Below, one piece after another: positions 9,635 through 19,646 of a DNA stretch of 64,000 bases. The stretch is taken from contig NC_011832.1 of the NCBI RefSeq assembly GCF_000021965.1, positions 1,364,001 to 1,428,000 on the forward strand, read 5' to 3'. The notes beneath the pieces were generated by a model that worked only from the letters and a program-made list of their open reading frames with translations, did no database searches and was not told the DNA's origin. Every line of letters starts with the position of its first letter. Positions within the stretch are counted from its first letter, which is position 1. Position numbers and translations under genes: made by a program. Source of the DNA: Methanosphaerula palustris E1-9c (GTDB lineage: Archaea > Halobacteriota > Methanomicrobia > Methanomicrobiales > Methanospirillaceae).

Positions 9635-9794
9635 TCGAACCTCCACTCGGAATGTGCCCCCTGGGGCGAATCGGTTGATTCCTGAAACCACTATACCCGG
9701 TCCTGATCATCGATCACAGTTTTTCTCATATTCATCATCGCTGGAAGGAGTGCTCAAAATTATTATACTCATTTCTCCAATGAAGGGTGTGACC

Positions 9795-12700
9795 ATGTAC
9801 CGTGTCCTCTATGTTGATGATGAGCCGGCACTTCTGGAACTCGGGAAAATTTTTCTCGAGATGTCAGGTTTTATCACAGTAGAGACCGCCCTCTCCGCAC
9901 AGGAGGGTATCCAGGTGCTGAACAGAACTGTCTTTGACTGTATCGTCTCCGATTACCAGATGCCAGGAATGGACGGTCTCGCATTTCTCAAATACTTACG
10001 AGGAGAGCATAACGGGATCCCGTTCATTCTCTTCACCGGCCGGGGACGTGAGGAAGTGGTGATCGAAGCGGTGAACAGTGGTGTGGATTATTACCTCCAG
10101 AAGGGTGGTGATCCCACGTCCCAGTATGTCGATCTGCAGCATAAGATCAAACTGTCGATAGAACGTCGACGTACTGAAGATGAACTGAAAGAATCCCGAC
10201 AACAGATGACAGACATCATCGACCACCTGCCGGATGCCACCTGTGCCGTTGACCTGGATGGGAAGATTATCGCATGGAACCGGGCCATGGAGGAGATGAC
10301 CGGGGTACAAAAAGAGCAGATACTGGGAACAGGGGATCATTCCTATGCTCTTCCATTTTACGGCACGAGAAGACCGATCCTCCTCGACCTCATATTAAGG
10401 AACGATGAAGAGACCTGGAAAAAATATCCAAATACCTTCAAAGAAGACAATAAACTGATCTCAGAGATCTATATTCCCATCCTCTATGGCGGAAAAGGTG
10501 CTTACCTCTGGTTTATCGCCTCTCCGCTCTATGATACGCACGGCACCGTCATTGGGGCAATTGAGTCCATCCGGGATGTCACCGAGCGGAAGCGGCAGGA
10601 TCACATCCTCCATACCCAGCTGGACCTTGGTCTTGCACTCCAGTCGATCAGAGGGCTGCATGATGCGCTGGAGATCTGTCTATCTGCAGCGATTGAGATC
10701 TCCGGCATGGATGCCGGGGGCATCTATCTGGTCGATGAGGTGCATGGCTCTCTCGATCTCGCTGTTTCACGGAATCTCGGGGACGAGTTCGTACTAAGTG
10801 TCTCCCATTATTCGGCAGATTCCCCCAATACCCGGATAGTGATGACGGGAAAACCGATCTATATCCAGTACAAAAAAACAGGGATCGTCCATAGTCCAGT
10901 CCAGGAACAGGAAGGTCTGAAGGGGTTAATAATCATCCCGGTCATGTCCATGGGTAGGGTGATCGCCTGTATCAATATTTCCTCCCATATTTTTGACGAA
11001 ATCCCGGCAAATTCCCATATTGGCCTTGAAACGATCGCTACCCAGATTGGGGCGGCCATCGTGCGAATCCAGGCGGACGAAGCGCTTGCACAGAGCGAGC
11101 AGAAGTACCGGAACGTGGTCGAAGACCAGACTGAATTTATCTCCCGTTTCTTACCGGATGGAACGCACGTCTTTGTCAACGAGGCATACTGCAGGTATTT
11201 CCAAAAGTCGTCTGCTGAGATCATCGGGACGACGTTCACTCCGCAACAGCCTGCAGAAGACCAGAAAGCGGTACGGCAGCACATCAGGGGATTGACACAG
11301 GAGAAGCCGGTAGCAACGATGGAACACCGGATCGTCATGCCGGACGGGCAGATCAGATGGCAGCAATGGAGTGACCGGGCGATCTTTGATGAGGATGGGG
11401 ATCTTGTAGAATACCAGTCAATCGGACGGGACATCACCGATAGGAAGATGGCCGAGGACGGACTGAATACCGCCTATAAGCAGATCACGGCAACAGAAGA
11501 AGAGTTGCGTGAACACTATGACAAACTGAAAAATAGTGGGGATGCACTCCGTGAGAGTGAAGAGAAATACCGGAGCATTCTAGAAAATATTCAGGATGTC
11601 TACTACCGAAGCGACACTGCGGGAAACCTCATACTGGCAAGCCCCTCTGCAAAACAACTGTTAGGGTACGACTTAGAATCAGAGGTGAAAGGGAAGAATA
11701 TTGCGCAGTCTCTCTATTACTATCCGGAAGAACGCGAAAAATTCCTTGCAGAACTGGACAGCAGGGGATCAGTCACCGATTATGAAGTCACGTTGAAAAA
11801 GAGGGACGGAACACCGGTACCTGTCTCCACGAGCAGTCATAACTACTATGATGCAAACGGCAATCGCCTCGGTGTTGAGGGAATCTTCCGGGACATCACA
11901 GAACGTAAGAAGATGGAAGATTCGCTCAAAGCAAATGAGGAGAACTACCGATCTCTGGTTGATAACCTCAATGTGGGGGTCTACCGGAACACCCCAGAAT
12001 TCCCTGGCAGGACGATCTGGGCGAACCAGGCATTTGTCAGGATACTTGGATATGATTCTTTACCTGAACTGTTGGAACACCCGGTCGCCGATATCTATGC
12101 CAATCAGGATGAGCGGAAAAAGATCATTCAGGTCCTGGATACAGAGGGTTCTGTCAGGGACAGGGAACTGCACCTGAAGAAGAAAGACGGTACGCAGATC
12201 TGGGTTTCAATCAATGCACAGACAAAAAAGAAGTCGGATGGGACGATTGAATGGATTGACGGGATCTGTGACGATATCACTGCATTAAAGGAAGCAGAGG
12301 AGAAGGGCAGGCGATATCAACTCGAGATATCAAGGACCATTGATTACCTGCCTGATGCCGCCTTTATAATCAACCGGAAGGGAACGGTTATTGCATGGAA
12401 CCGGGCGATTGAAGAGATGACCGGGGTCAGAGCAGAGGAGATCGTCGGCAGGGGAGACTATGAATATGCCATCCCGTTTCATGGACACCGCCGGCCGATC
12501 CTGATCGATCTTATCTTTGCATTAGAGGATGCAGTACAAAAAGGAGATTACGTTGAGATAAAACGGACCGGGGAGATCCTCTCCGTCGAGAGTCCCAATC
12601 TGATACTCAAAGGTAAACCTTCGATTGTAAGGGCCATTGCAGCTCCGATCTATGACGAATCCGGAAATGTCGCTGGTGCCATCGAAACGATCACTGATAT

Positions 12701-13136
12701 CACCGAATTAAAACGGGCTCAGGAAGATCTTCGGGTGTCGGAGAACAGATATCATACCATCTTTGAGAACACCGGAACTGCTACCGTCCTCCTTGAGGAG
12801 AACACCACAATATCCCTGGCCAATGCTGAATTCGAGCGACTGTCTGGATATTCAAGAGAGGAGATTGAGGGGAAAATGAGCTGGACTGAATTTGTTTTTC
12901 ACGAGGATCTTGAGAGAATGTTCACCCAGCACCACCTGCGTCGGGAGAGGAATGAGACTGCCCTGAGACATTACGAGTTCCGGTTTATTACAAAGACAGG
13001 TGAGATCCGCAGTATCGTCCTGACCATTGATGTAATTCCGGGCACGACGCAGTCTGTTGCTTCCTTAATGGATATCACCGCCGAGGTCCGTGCATCGGAC
13101 GCCGTGAAACTGGCGAACAAACACTCGATCTCATAA
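9795..13136 (+). CDS. Multi-PAS/GAF receiver sensor protein lacking its kinase end
   Basis: From the ATG at 9795 (an alternative ATG at 9780) the protein has 1113 residues: a receiver domain (YVDDEP, acceptor in SDYQMPGMDG), then PAS, GAF, and at least five further PAS domains separated by short coiled linkers such as DITERKRQ and DITDRKMA. Two PAS modules are near-copies (the WNRAMEEMTGV and WNRAIEEMTGV segments), a sign of internal duplication. Proteins of this type in methanogens normally end in an HisKA/HATPase transmitter, but this frame stops at TAA right after LANKHSIS, where the H-box should begin. It is therefore either a signal-input protein or, more likely, the intact part of a broken kinase. 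Cytoplasmic; no membrane segments. Confidence 0.85.
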   Translation: MYRVLYVDDEPALLELGKIFLEMSGFITVETALSAQEGIQVLNRTVFDCIVSDYQMPGMDGLAFLKYLRGEHNGIPFILFTGRGREEVVIEAVNSGVDYYLQKGGDPTSQYVDLQHKIKLSIERRRTEDELKESRQQMTDIIDHLPDATCAVDLDGKIIAWNRAMEEMTGVQKEQILGTGDHSYALPFYGTRRPILLDLILRNDEETWKKYPNTFKEDNKLISEIYIPILYGGKGAYLWFIASPLYDTHGTVIGAIESIRDVTERKRQDHILHTQLDLGLALQSIRGLHDALEICLSAAIEISGMDAGGIYLVDEVHGSLDLAVSRNLGDEFVLSVSHYSADSPNTRIVMTGKPIYIQYKKTGIVHSPVQEQEGLKGLIIIPVMSMGRVIACINISSHIFDEIPANSHIGLETIATQIGAAIVRIQADEALAQSEQKYRNVVEDQTEFISRFLPDGTHVFVNEAYCRYFQKSSAEIIGTTFTPQQPAEDQKAVRQHIRGLTQEKPVATMEHRIVMPDGQIRWQQWSDRAIFDEDGDLVEYQSIGRDITDRKMAEDGLNTAYKQITATEEELREHYDKLKNSGDALRESEEKYRSILENIQDVYYRSDTAGNLILASPSAKQLLGYDLESEVKGKNIAQSLYYYPEEREKFLAELDSRGSVTDYEVTLKKRDGTPVPVSTSSHNYYDANGNRLGVEGIFRDITERKKMEDSLKANEENYRSLVDNLNVGVYRNTPEFPGRTIWANQAFVRILGYDSLPELLEHPVADIYANQDERKKIIQVLDTEGSVRDRELHLKKKDGTQIWVSINAQTKKKSDGTIEWIDGICDDITALKEAEEKGRRYQLEISRTIDYLPDAAFIINRKGTVIAWNRAIEEMTGVRAEEIVGRGDYEYAIPFHGHRRPILIDLIFALEDAVQKGDYVEIKRTGEILSVESPNLILKGKPSIVRAIAAPIYDESGNVAGAIETITDITELKRAQEDLRVSENRYHTIFENTGTATVLLEENTTISLANAEFERLSGYSREEIEGKMSWTEFVFHEDLERMFTQHHLRRERNETALRHYEFRFITKTGEIRSIVLTIDVIPGTTQSVASLMDITAEVRASDAVKLANKHSIS

Positions 13137-13446
13137 ATAATATCATCCGACACGACATTCTCAACCGACGTGCGGGTCTTTTTGGCTTTCTTGAATTGAT
13201 GCAATGGCATCTTGATAATTCTGTTCTCATCTCAAACCTTGAATGATAGAAGCAAACCGCCGAAGCGTTCAAAGAGCAGATCGAATTCACTGGGATTACC
13301 GTGATTGCGGGATCCTTTCCCAGAGGGGCAGGTAAAGGAACAATCCACAAATCCAAGGTAACTCTCAACCTCGGGGATATCACCCTGTTGGGTGATGCAG
13401 GGGATGCGGAAATATGTGTTGAGGTATATCCGGGCGTTAAAATTTA
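13107..13446 (+). pseudogene. Decayed histidine-kinase transmitter following the PAS protein
   Basis: In a different frame from the PAS protein the DNA reads LDLINNIIRHDILNRR and then GFLELMQWHLD, the classic phosphoacceptor region of methanogen PAS kinases. It ends at TGA near 13246. A further fragment in another frame reads AEAFKEQIEFTGIT, matching the second helix of the same domain, and continues to TAG at 13446. The transmitter therefore carries at least two frame disruptions, and no HATPase motifs (NLIDNA, GxGxG) can be found. This is a remnant of the gene starting at 9795. Confidence 0.75.
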
Positions 13447-13987
13447 GAGCGAACTGGTGATAATCTACAATCTCTCTTCCCATCAGATGCCGGCATTGTG
13501 GTATCTTTCATTGTTTGATTCGGGTATGTCAAAGAGATGAAGTCGAAGCAATCAATGATCGGGATGTGGTGATCCATTTTCGAACCGGTCACCCTCCTCA
13601 CTTCTCTCTCAGGGGATGCGGCATCCCCGATATTCTGCAGGTACTGGTGTTCAGATTCAGGGGCTCTCTTTGAATAAACTACAGGCAATTGATACGTTGA
13701 AAATCGGAAAATAATATTGATTGCAGTCCGATTTGTGTGGATGGTGACTGGTGGATAGGAGCGCTTCCCGGGGTCAACTATGATGTGTTGAAGCCGTTGG
13801 TCGACTTCATCATTATTTCCCGGGCAACCCTTTGAATCCCTCCAATCTAAGAATAGAATCTGATTTTTTCGATTTTCTGGCGAATTGTATAATGGATATG
13901 TTTAAATGTGTGCCATGCAGACTACAGTATAGGATTGCCTAGCACATACGCAATGCAGTATGGGGTGATTCCTGGAGCGAATCGAAT
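13447..13987 (+). other. Gene-free stretch before the PKD protein
   Basis: No convincing gene is seen. The left part may be more of the decayed kinase but nothing is recognisable. An AT-rich block near 13880-13910 (with TTTAAATG) could be the promoter of the secreted PKD protein, which would then have an untranslated leader of about 60 bases. GGAGCGA just upstream of 13988 serves as ribosome site. Confidence 0.4.
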
Positions 13988-15691
13988 ATGAAAAAGCATC
14001 TCTTAATACTCACCCTGATTACCGCAATCCTGCTGATTGGATTGGTCGGATCAGTCAGTGCTGCAAGAACGCCCGTTGCTCAATTCACGGCCAGTTCTAT
14101 CATCGGGACAGCCCCATTGACAGTTCATTTCACTGACCTGTCAACCGGAAATCCAACTGCATATGCCTGGAAGTTCGGCGATGGAACCACATCGAGTACA
14201 AAAAACCCAACGCATGTCTACAAGACCGCAGGTAAGTACACCGTCACTGAGACTGTCCAGAATCGTGCTGGGTCAACCACCATCGTAAAGACTGGATATA
14301 TCACCGTTGTAACACCCAAAACAACAGTTGTTCCAACCACGGTAGCTACACCCGTTCCAACTGCAATCCCAACCACGGTCGCCACACCCGTTCCAACTGC
14401 AATCCCAACCACGGTAGCTACACCCGTTCCAACTGCAATCCCAACCACGGTAGCCACGATTGGCCCTGTCACCAGTGCCATTGAGGCATCAGCATATGCG
14501 AATGCCGCCTACACTCAGGGGAATGCCCGCCTTGCGCAGATGCAGCAGGCCTATCAGGCATGGGTTGTTCCCTCTCGACCGGACCTCGTTAAGATTGCCA
14601 CGAATGCCAGAACATCAGGGCTGAAAGGCGATGGTGTCACCGATGATACTGCTGCCCTCCAGTCGCTCCTCACCAACCTCCCATCCGGGTCGACGATCTA
14701 CTTCCCTCCCGGTCATTACCGGATCGATGGACCCATCAGCATCAACAAGCCCTTCACCCTGTTCGGTGAATCGGGAACCGTGTTCGACTGTGAAAAAGCG
14801 ACACAGTATGTCTTCACCCTGAATGCCAAAGGCACGTCCGCTTCGCCGATGACGGGCATGACCATCACCGGAATCGTCTTTGAAGGTCCCGGGATTGAAA
14901 CCAACCCGGCGATGATTGATGCATATTATCTCCAGAACTTCCATGTATCCTATGTAAAGTTCCATAATATCGGGTATGCAGCAATCCGAGTGAACACCTG
15001 CACCGATGTCACGATTGAAAAGTCAATCTTCGATAATGTGTTCCAGACCGGACTGGGATATGGGGTCAGCATCACCGACCACAGCGATCTGATCTCTATT
15101 CACGACAACTTCTTTGTCACCAAGGGAAGGCACAGTGTCACAACCGGAACCAGTCAAACCGACCTGCCGGTGGCATCTTATGTTCAGAGAGTCACTGTCG
15201 AGAACAATTATTTCGAGAACACAACAGAGGGGGCAATCGATGCCCATAAACCGACCACTGGACCCTATGTCATAAGGGGTAATGTCATGAACAACTGTGT
15301 CAAGGGGGTAGAACTCGGCAGTGGTACGGCACAGATCAGCGACAATGTGATCGTAAACTGCAAAGGTGGCGTTGTATTAACGAACGCATACGCCGACCCA
15401 AATAATCTGCCAGCCAAAGTTGATCAGATTGTTGACAATACCATGATCAATATCCTCTATGAAGCCATAGATGTCGACCGGACCAATGTCCTCATTCAGG
15501 GGAATGTTGCGAAAGGCACGGGTAACGGCGGGACTGGGATCTACCTCGAACCCTATGTCCCGAACGTCTGCAATATCGACGGGAATGTAATTGATAGTTA
15601 CGCTCGCGGATTCCAGGCAAGTACGCCCAGCTCAACAATTTCACTGGTGAACAACTTCCTCAAGAGCAGTGGAAGTTATATTAATTTCTAA
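13988..15691 (+). CDS. Secreted PKD-domain and pectate-lyase-like beta-helix protein
   Basis: The 567-residue protein has a signal peptide (about 1-26, hydrophobic core LITAILLIGLVG, cleavage near SVSAA), a PKD domain (about 30-110, with YAWKFGDGTTS and NPTHVYKTAGKYTVT), a Thr/Pro/Val-rich linker made of 12-residue repeats (about 115-157), and a right-handed beta-helix of the pectate_lyase_3 type (about 195-567, GLKGDGVTDDTAALQ then many VxNNxF and GNV turns). It should be exported and held at or near the S-layer, where it could bind or cleave polysaccharide; catalytic residues cannot be assigned. No anchor is seen at its C terminus. It is monocistronic and closes at a T10 tract. Confidence 0.88.
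   Translation: MKKHLLILTLITAILLIGLVGSVSAARTPVAQFTASSIIGTAPLTVHFTDLSTGNPTAYAWKFGDGTTSSTKNPTHVYKTAGKYTVTETVQNRAGSTTIVKTGYITVVTPKTTVVPTTVATPVPTAIPTTVATPVPTAIPTTVATPVPTAIPTTVATIGPVTSAIEASAYANAAYTQGNARLAQMQQAYQAWVVPSRPDLVKIATNARTSGLKGDGVTDDTAALQSLLTNLPSGSTIYFPPGHYRIDGPISINKPFTLFGESGTVFDCEKATQYVFTLNAKGTSASPMTGMTITGIVFEGPGIETNPAMIDAYYLQNFHVSYVKFHNIGYAAIRVNTCTDVTIEKSIFDNVFQTGLGYGVSITDHSDLISIHDNFFVTKGRHSVTTGTSQTDLPVASYVQRVTVENNYFENTTEGAIDAHKPTTGPYVIRGNVMNNCVKGVELGSGTAQISDNVIVNCKGGVVLTNAYADPNNLPAKVDQIVDNTMINILYEAIDVDRTNVLIQGNVAKGTGNGGTGIYLEPYVPNVCNIDGNVIDSYARGFQASTPSSTISLVNNFLKSSGSYINF
14335..14457 (+). repeat. 36-bp tandem repeat encoding a Thr/Pro linker
   Basis: Three full 36-base units starting at 14335, 14371 and 14407, plus a partial fourth, encode TTVATPVPTAIP. 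Units differ at only a few positions, so the linker length is likely to vary between strains by slippage. Proline/threonine linkers of this kind separate domains in secreted archaeal proteins. Confidence 0.9.
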
Positions 15692-15701
15692 TTTTTTTTT
15701 T
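15692..15701 (+). terminator. T10 terminator
   Basis: Ten T residues begin at the first base after the TAA stop of the PKD/beta-helix gene, as expected of an archaeal intrinsic terminator. Confidence 0.7.
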
Positions 15702-15983
15702 GTTCTCCGAACTCTGTTGAGATCAGAGACTCTGATTCATATCTCCTCCTTTTCGTTATCACCTCTGGATGCACCTGTATCTATTTTTGAAGGATTTTCC
15801 GGAACTGTGCCCCGGAATCGTCACTCCCCCGAATGGGGAAGGTTCACCTCACCTGAGCGATCGGGGATGGGGTGGCATATGGTTTCGCCCAGAATCTGCC
15901 TGCAGGCGGTTCTCCACCCGGTGATACGGGCGAACCTGTCAATGGCATCGTTCTCATTCGAGTTCGAACGGTACATTCGAATG

Positions 15984-15992
15984 CTATATATG
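15984..15992 (+). promoter_or_regulatory. TATA box of the 216-residue protein gene
   Basis: CTATATATG is centred about 28 bases before the ATG at 16016, the spacing expected when transcription starts at or next to the start codon. There is no Shine-Dalgarno sequence before that ATG, which fits a leaderless mRNA and supports 16016 over upstream in-frame starts. Confidence 0.6.
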
Positions 15993-16015
15993 TCTCTCTC
16001 GCCCACGTCCATCCT

Positions 16016-16666
16016 ATGCAGATCGAACGTATCGCTTTCACCGACGACGATGAAGTCTCTCTCTTCTGGTACGAACCGACCGATGTCTTCCCCACCACCC
16101 ACGTCTTCGGCCGGTGGGAGGATGGTATCGCGTGCGGACCGTGCGCTGGGATCTCCCTGATCTACCTCATCAACTCGGTCGACGACTTCACGACGGCCTT
16201 CTCCTCACTCCGGCATGGTGCAAACGATCTCCCGACAGGGGCGAACGAGGGCCTGTATGTCAACCGGCACGTCGACGCGTTCAATGCTGGGCTCTGGGCT
16301 CTTGCGGCATCGAACGGCGGGTCGCTGGCTGGGATATCGGGTGACGAGGTCAAAGGTCTGCTTGGGGAGCTGAGCAAACATGTCTTCCTGGCGACCCCCG
16401 GGATGGAGATCACCGGTGCCAGCCTCGAGGGGCACGGTACCATGGTCGACTATCTGGCCGACGAAGAGAACCAGAAACTTTTGCTGGCCATGCTCGGGCG
16501 GTATTGCGACGAACCGGACTGGCAGAACACTCCCGGGCCGGATGCAGACGTGGTCGGGCCCCGGCTGAAGGGGAAGACGGCGCTGGTACTCCCGGGGGAC
16601 GAGGACCTGGTGGCCCTCGCCATCAACCTCTACAACAACGGTGCCTACGAAGAGGTCTCGGTGTAG
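16016..16666 (+). CDS. Hypothetical protein, 216 residues, paralogue of the gene at 18398-18937
   Basis: I do not recognise the family. The protein starts MQIERIAF and contains SLFWYEPTDVF, a variable middle, then LDYLADE-like (VDYLADEENQKLLLAMLG), YCDEPDW and a highly conserved end GKTALVLPGDEDLVALAINL. The same order of blocks occurs in the oppositely oriented gene at 18398-18937, which is about 37 residues shorter in the middle. No signal peptide, membrane segment or metal motif is visible. The start is set by a TATA box 28 bases upstream and by the match to the MQMEQ start of its paralogue. Function unknown; a cytoplasmic protein is inferred. Confidence 0.7.
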   Translation: MQIERIAFTDDDEVSLFWYEPTDVFPTTHVFGRWEDGIACGPCAGISLIYLINSVDDFTTAFSSLRHGANDLPTGANEGLYVNRHVDAFNAGLWALAASNGGSLAGISGDEVKGLLGELSKHVFLATPGMEITGASLEGHGTMVDYLADEENQKLLLAMLGRYCDEPDWQNTPGPDADVVGPRLKGKTALVLPGDEDLVALAINLYNNGAYEEVSV

Positions 16667-16740
16667 AGCAGGATAGCCCTTAATTTGTGTGCAGGGACAG
16701 CATCGCTCGCCCGTTCCTTTCCAGTAAATAGATTCCCCAA

Positions 16741-17598
16741 TTAAAGGATCCTGGTGATGGCAAATACGATGACGAACAGTCCCCAGGCGAGATAGAGCCG
16801 GCGGATCTGTTCCCGGCCCTCTTCTTCTGTCCGGGATCTCATAAGGCTCCAAAGACAGGAGATCGTCCAGAGGTCCATGACCGCTCCGAGGAAGAGGTAG
16901 TCAATCCCAAGCCAGCCCATCAGGAAGGGGAGCAGGGTCAACAGACAAAAAACGGCAAACATCACCCCGGTGATCCTGATCGCCGTGGTCCTTCCCCATC
17001 TCTTTGCGAGACTCTTCGAGGATCGGAGCTGGTCCCCTTCGACATCCATGGCATCCGATGCGATCTCCTCCCCGAGATCGAAGAGGAATGCCAGAGCTGC
17101 GAAGGTAAGGACGACCCCGTTGATCGTTCCTACCGCAATCCCCCCGAGCGTCACGGTCATCGCAACACAGACGGCCACGACCAGGTTGCCGGCAAATCCA
17201 AAGTTCTTGAGTCTGATATTGTAGAGGAGTGCGATCCCCCAGAAGACCGATACCAGGGCCAGCACCAGCGGACCGAGAAACGCCGCGGTTGTCAACCCGG
17301 CCGCAGTGAAGAGGAGGAAGAGGAGCCACAGTTCGGGAATGGAGATCCGACCTGAGGGGAGGGGGCGTGTGGGCAGATTGACGCTGTCGACATCCCGGTC
17401 AAAGTAATCATTGGAGATGTTCGCAGAACCGGAGATGAAGAAGAGCGTCAGGAATCCGAGCAGCACCTGGTTCACCGGGGGCAACCCTCCGATGGCGAGA
17501 ATCTCTCCGGCGACAAAAAAGATCCCGGCCCCCAGTGCAAGATCCATCCGGATGAGATCGCCAGATGCACGAATCTTCGTACTGATGCTCAACCGCAT
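16741..17598 (-). CDS. UbiA-family prenyltransferase, probable digeranylgeranylglyceryl phosphate synthase
   Basis: The 285-residue integral membrane protein has about eight or nine hydrophobic helices and both Asp-rich motifs of the UbiA superfamily: NDYFDRDVD (about 63-71) and DAMDVEGDQ (in the loop before SSKSLAKRWG). In archaea, members of this type transfer the second geranylgeranyl chain to geranylgeranylglyceryl phosphate, making the ether-lipid core; other members make quinones or haem. The length fits. It is monocistronic, lies between the two paralogues of unknown family, and is probably a core gene in an otherwise accessory stretch. Substrate is inferred from the host domain, not proven. 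Confidence 0.82.
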   Translation of the reverse strand: MRLSISTKIRASGDLIRMDLALGAGIFFVAGEILAIGGLPPVNQVLLGFLTLFFISGSANISNDYFDRDVDSVNLPTRPLPSGRISIPELWLLFLLFTAAGLTTAAFLGPLVLALVSVFWGIALLYNIRLKNFGFAGNLVVAVCVAMTVTLGGIAVGTINGVVLTFAALAFLFDLGEEIASDAMDVEGDQLRSSKSLAKRWGRTTAIRITGVMFAVFCLLTLLPFLMGWLGIDYLFLGAVMDLWTISCLWSLMRSRTEEEGREQIRRLYLAWGLFVIVFAITRIL

Positions 17599-18397
17599 GA
17601 TCCTGAATTGATGGTCCTCCTATTTGGACTGGTACCATTCCAGCTCTTTTGAAGCCTTTCAAGATACACAAACCCGCTGTCCATAATGATGATGAGGTGG
17701 GTGTGGTGTGAATGAAGTTTTACAGAGCCAGAGTGGGGTACATTTCGCCCTCCTGGGAGAAAGCAACAAAGAGGGATCGTGATGTATGAAATCCTGATAA
17801 AAAAGAAACGGACCGGTTCTGGCCAATCCATCCCAAAAAGGTGTCGAATAGGATGAAATCTCTAATGATTACTCGATTCAGATGCTAGATTCTGGTGTGG
17901 TTCTGTGTGGCACTTGGTTCTCCAGTAACTCTACAAGCAGTCCTGGCTGCAGTGTCCGCTCTAAAAACACTGCAGTTGGGATCTGGTGGTACTATCTATC
18001 TGCCCGATCGGTCAGCAGGCATGCTCTTCGTGAGTGCGATCCTGCCGACCTGACTGGAGATGGTTGTGATAAGAACCTGTCGGAGGGAGTTGGTGGTTCT
18101 GTTCCTCGATGGGAAACCTCCGATGCAGGTTACCACACCAACCTGTTGCCGGCGGTGCCATATATAATTCAAAGATACTGGTGGACCTATTCTTCTGATC
18201 TACGGTCCATTTTCAGGACCAGTTAGTCAAGGAGACGGATCGACAGGAGATCCCCTGTTAGAGAGCCGGCTGACCTGGTGGGGTTATCCACGAAGCATAA
18301 GTGATCTCAGCGTTGTGGCCGCCATCGCCTCTTGTTCTGTCGGGAGGAACCCGGCTGCGCTGGGATTCCATAATTCCCGTCCCGAATGAACGGAATC
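17599..18397 (+). other. Intergenic stretch without a convincing gene
   Basis: A 114-codon frame at 17882-18226 has no ribosome site, odd composition and no recognisable motif except DLTGDG, which could be a worn dockerin-type fragment. I see no RNA gene or clear repeat here. Confidence 0.35.
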
Positions 18398-18937
18398 TCA
18401 CTTCCCTTCTTCCTCGTCCTCAACAGTGACCATCTCGTACGCACCCCTATTGAAGAGGTTGATGGCGAGGGCCACCAGGTCCTCGTCCCCGGGGATCACC
18501 AGCGCTGTCTTCCCTTCGATCCGGGACCTGACCTCTGCCGGCTCAGGTCCGAGGGTCTCCTGCCAGCCCGGTTCATCGCAGTATAACCCGAGCATGGCCA
18601 GCATGAGCTTCCAATAATGGTCGTCGGCCAGGTAGTCCAGAATGCTCCCCTGCACGTCAAACCCTGCGTCGGCAGTTCCACGTGATTCCTGGAAGGCATG
18701 GTCGTTCAGTTCAGTCCAGAGCGCACCGACCTCGTCGGTCGACGCCGCAACCAGAGGTCCACCGTTCCGTATCATCAGATCGAAGTCGTCGAACGACGTG
18801 CAGAGAAAGAGGAGCGGGACTTCGATGGGACCGGCGCTTGCCAGCTGGCTGTAGAATACCCGTGTTGTGGAGCAGAGATCTGTAGGTTCATACCAGAAGA
18901 GAGAATAGCCATCGTCAAATATCTGTTCCATCTGCAT
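18398..18937 (-). CDS. Hypothetical protein, 179 residues, paralogue of the gene at 16016-16666
   Basis: The protein starts MQMEQIFDD and shares blocks with its paralogue: SLFWYEPTDL, LDYLADDHYWKLMLAMLG, YCDEPGW and GKTALVIPGDEDLVALAINL, followed by an acidic tail DEEEGK. The middle is about 37 residues shorter. There is no Shine-Dalgarno sequence before the ATG at 18937, but an AT-rich TTTAAGAT element lies about 28 bases upstream, so the mRNA is probably leaderless like that of the paralogue. Family unknown. The pair flanks the UbiA gene in inverted orientation, which suggests duplication with inversion. Confidence 0.7.
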   Translation of the reverse strand: MQMEQIFDDGYSLFWYEPTDLCSTTRVFYSQLASAGPIEVPLLFLCTSFDDFDLMIRNGGPLVAASTDEVGALWTELNDHAFQESRGTADAGFDVQGSILDYLADDHYWKLMLAMLGLYCDEPGWQETLGPEPAEVRSRIEGKTALVIPGDEDLVALAINLFNRGAYEMVTVEDEEEGK

Positions 18938-19646
18938 GATTGACGCGTAAGCATAAAGATCTTAAATAGAATTCGAAAGGTGCCGTTCAGGTCCGGGCCG
19001 GGTACCGGGGGTCGAACGTTTCGCCGCATCGATCATGTTCTGGTATGGGGAGGTGACGGGGCCGGCAGAGTCCTGGCGAAGTTCACGACAGTCCGCCCAT
19101 TACGAGGAGAGCCAGCCATATGCTCACTGATCCCCGGGATTCATGGCGAGTACGAAGCATGCCGGGCGGCCCTTACCTCCCTTTCGAACCGCTCCGCTCC
19201 TGCCGATGAATGTAGAGGTATCACGATGATCCCGGCTTGATGTGTATCGGTGGTGCTCCTGAGACGCACCACTCGGGTGATCCCGTCACGCCCTTCCTGA
19301 ATGGTAATGCAGACAGGATCCCGTATCTCACCGGTGTAAGATGGGGGCGTACGATTTCATGAACATTCGGATAAGAGCAAGCAGAACCGGTGTCTGCACA
19401 GATCTTTTCTCTTAAAGACCAGTACAGACGGTTCAGCTCTATCTCTTATTTGGCCCGCCTCTATTAATAATTTATTTTTTTGTCGCGGTATTTTTCGTGA
19501 ACCTTCACCGGCACCGCTGATCAGGGGTATCCCATGACCGGGAGGTCCGGATGAATGTCCTGGAAATCAGAACGCGGTCTATCGGTTGAATCCGGCTGGT
19601 TCAGATCGTTCGGAACCATTATATTCTGAAATGGCCATGATCGCTT
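18938..19646 (+). other. Intergenic stretch, mostly featureless
   Basis: No gene can be supported. A T-rich block near 19465-19482 may end transcripts, and TTATATTC near 19618-19626 could be the TATA box of the small membrane protein gene that follows. Confidence 0.35.

Noticed and set aside
17882-18226. A 114-codon frame
   Set aside because: No ribosome site, no motif beyond a doubtful DLTGDG, and a composition unlike neighbouring genes.
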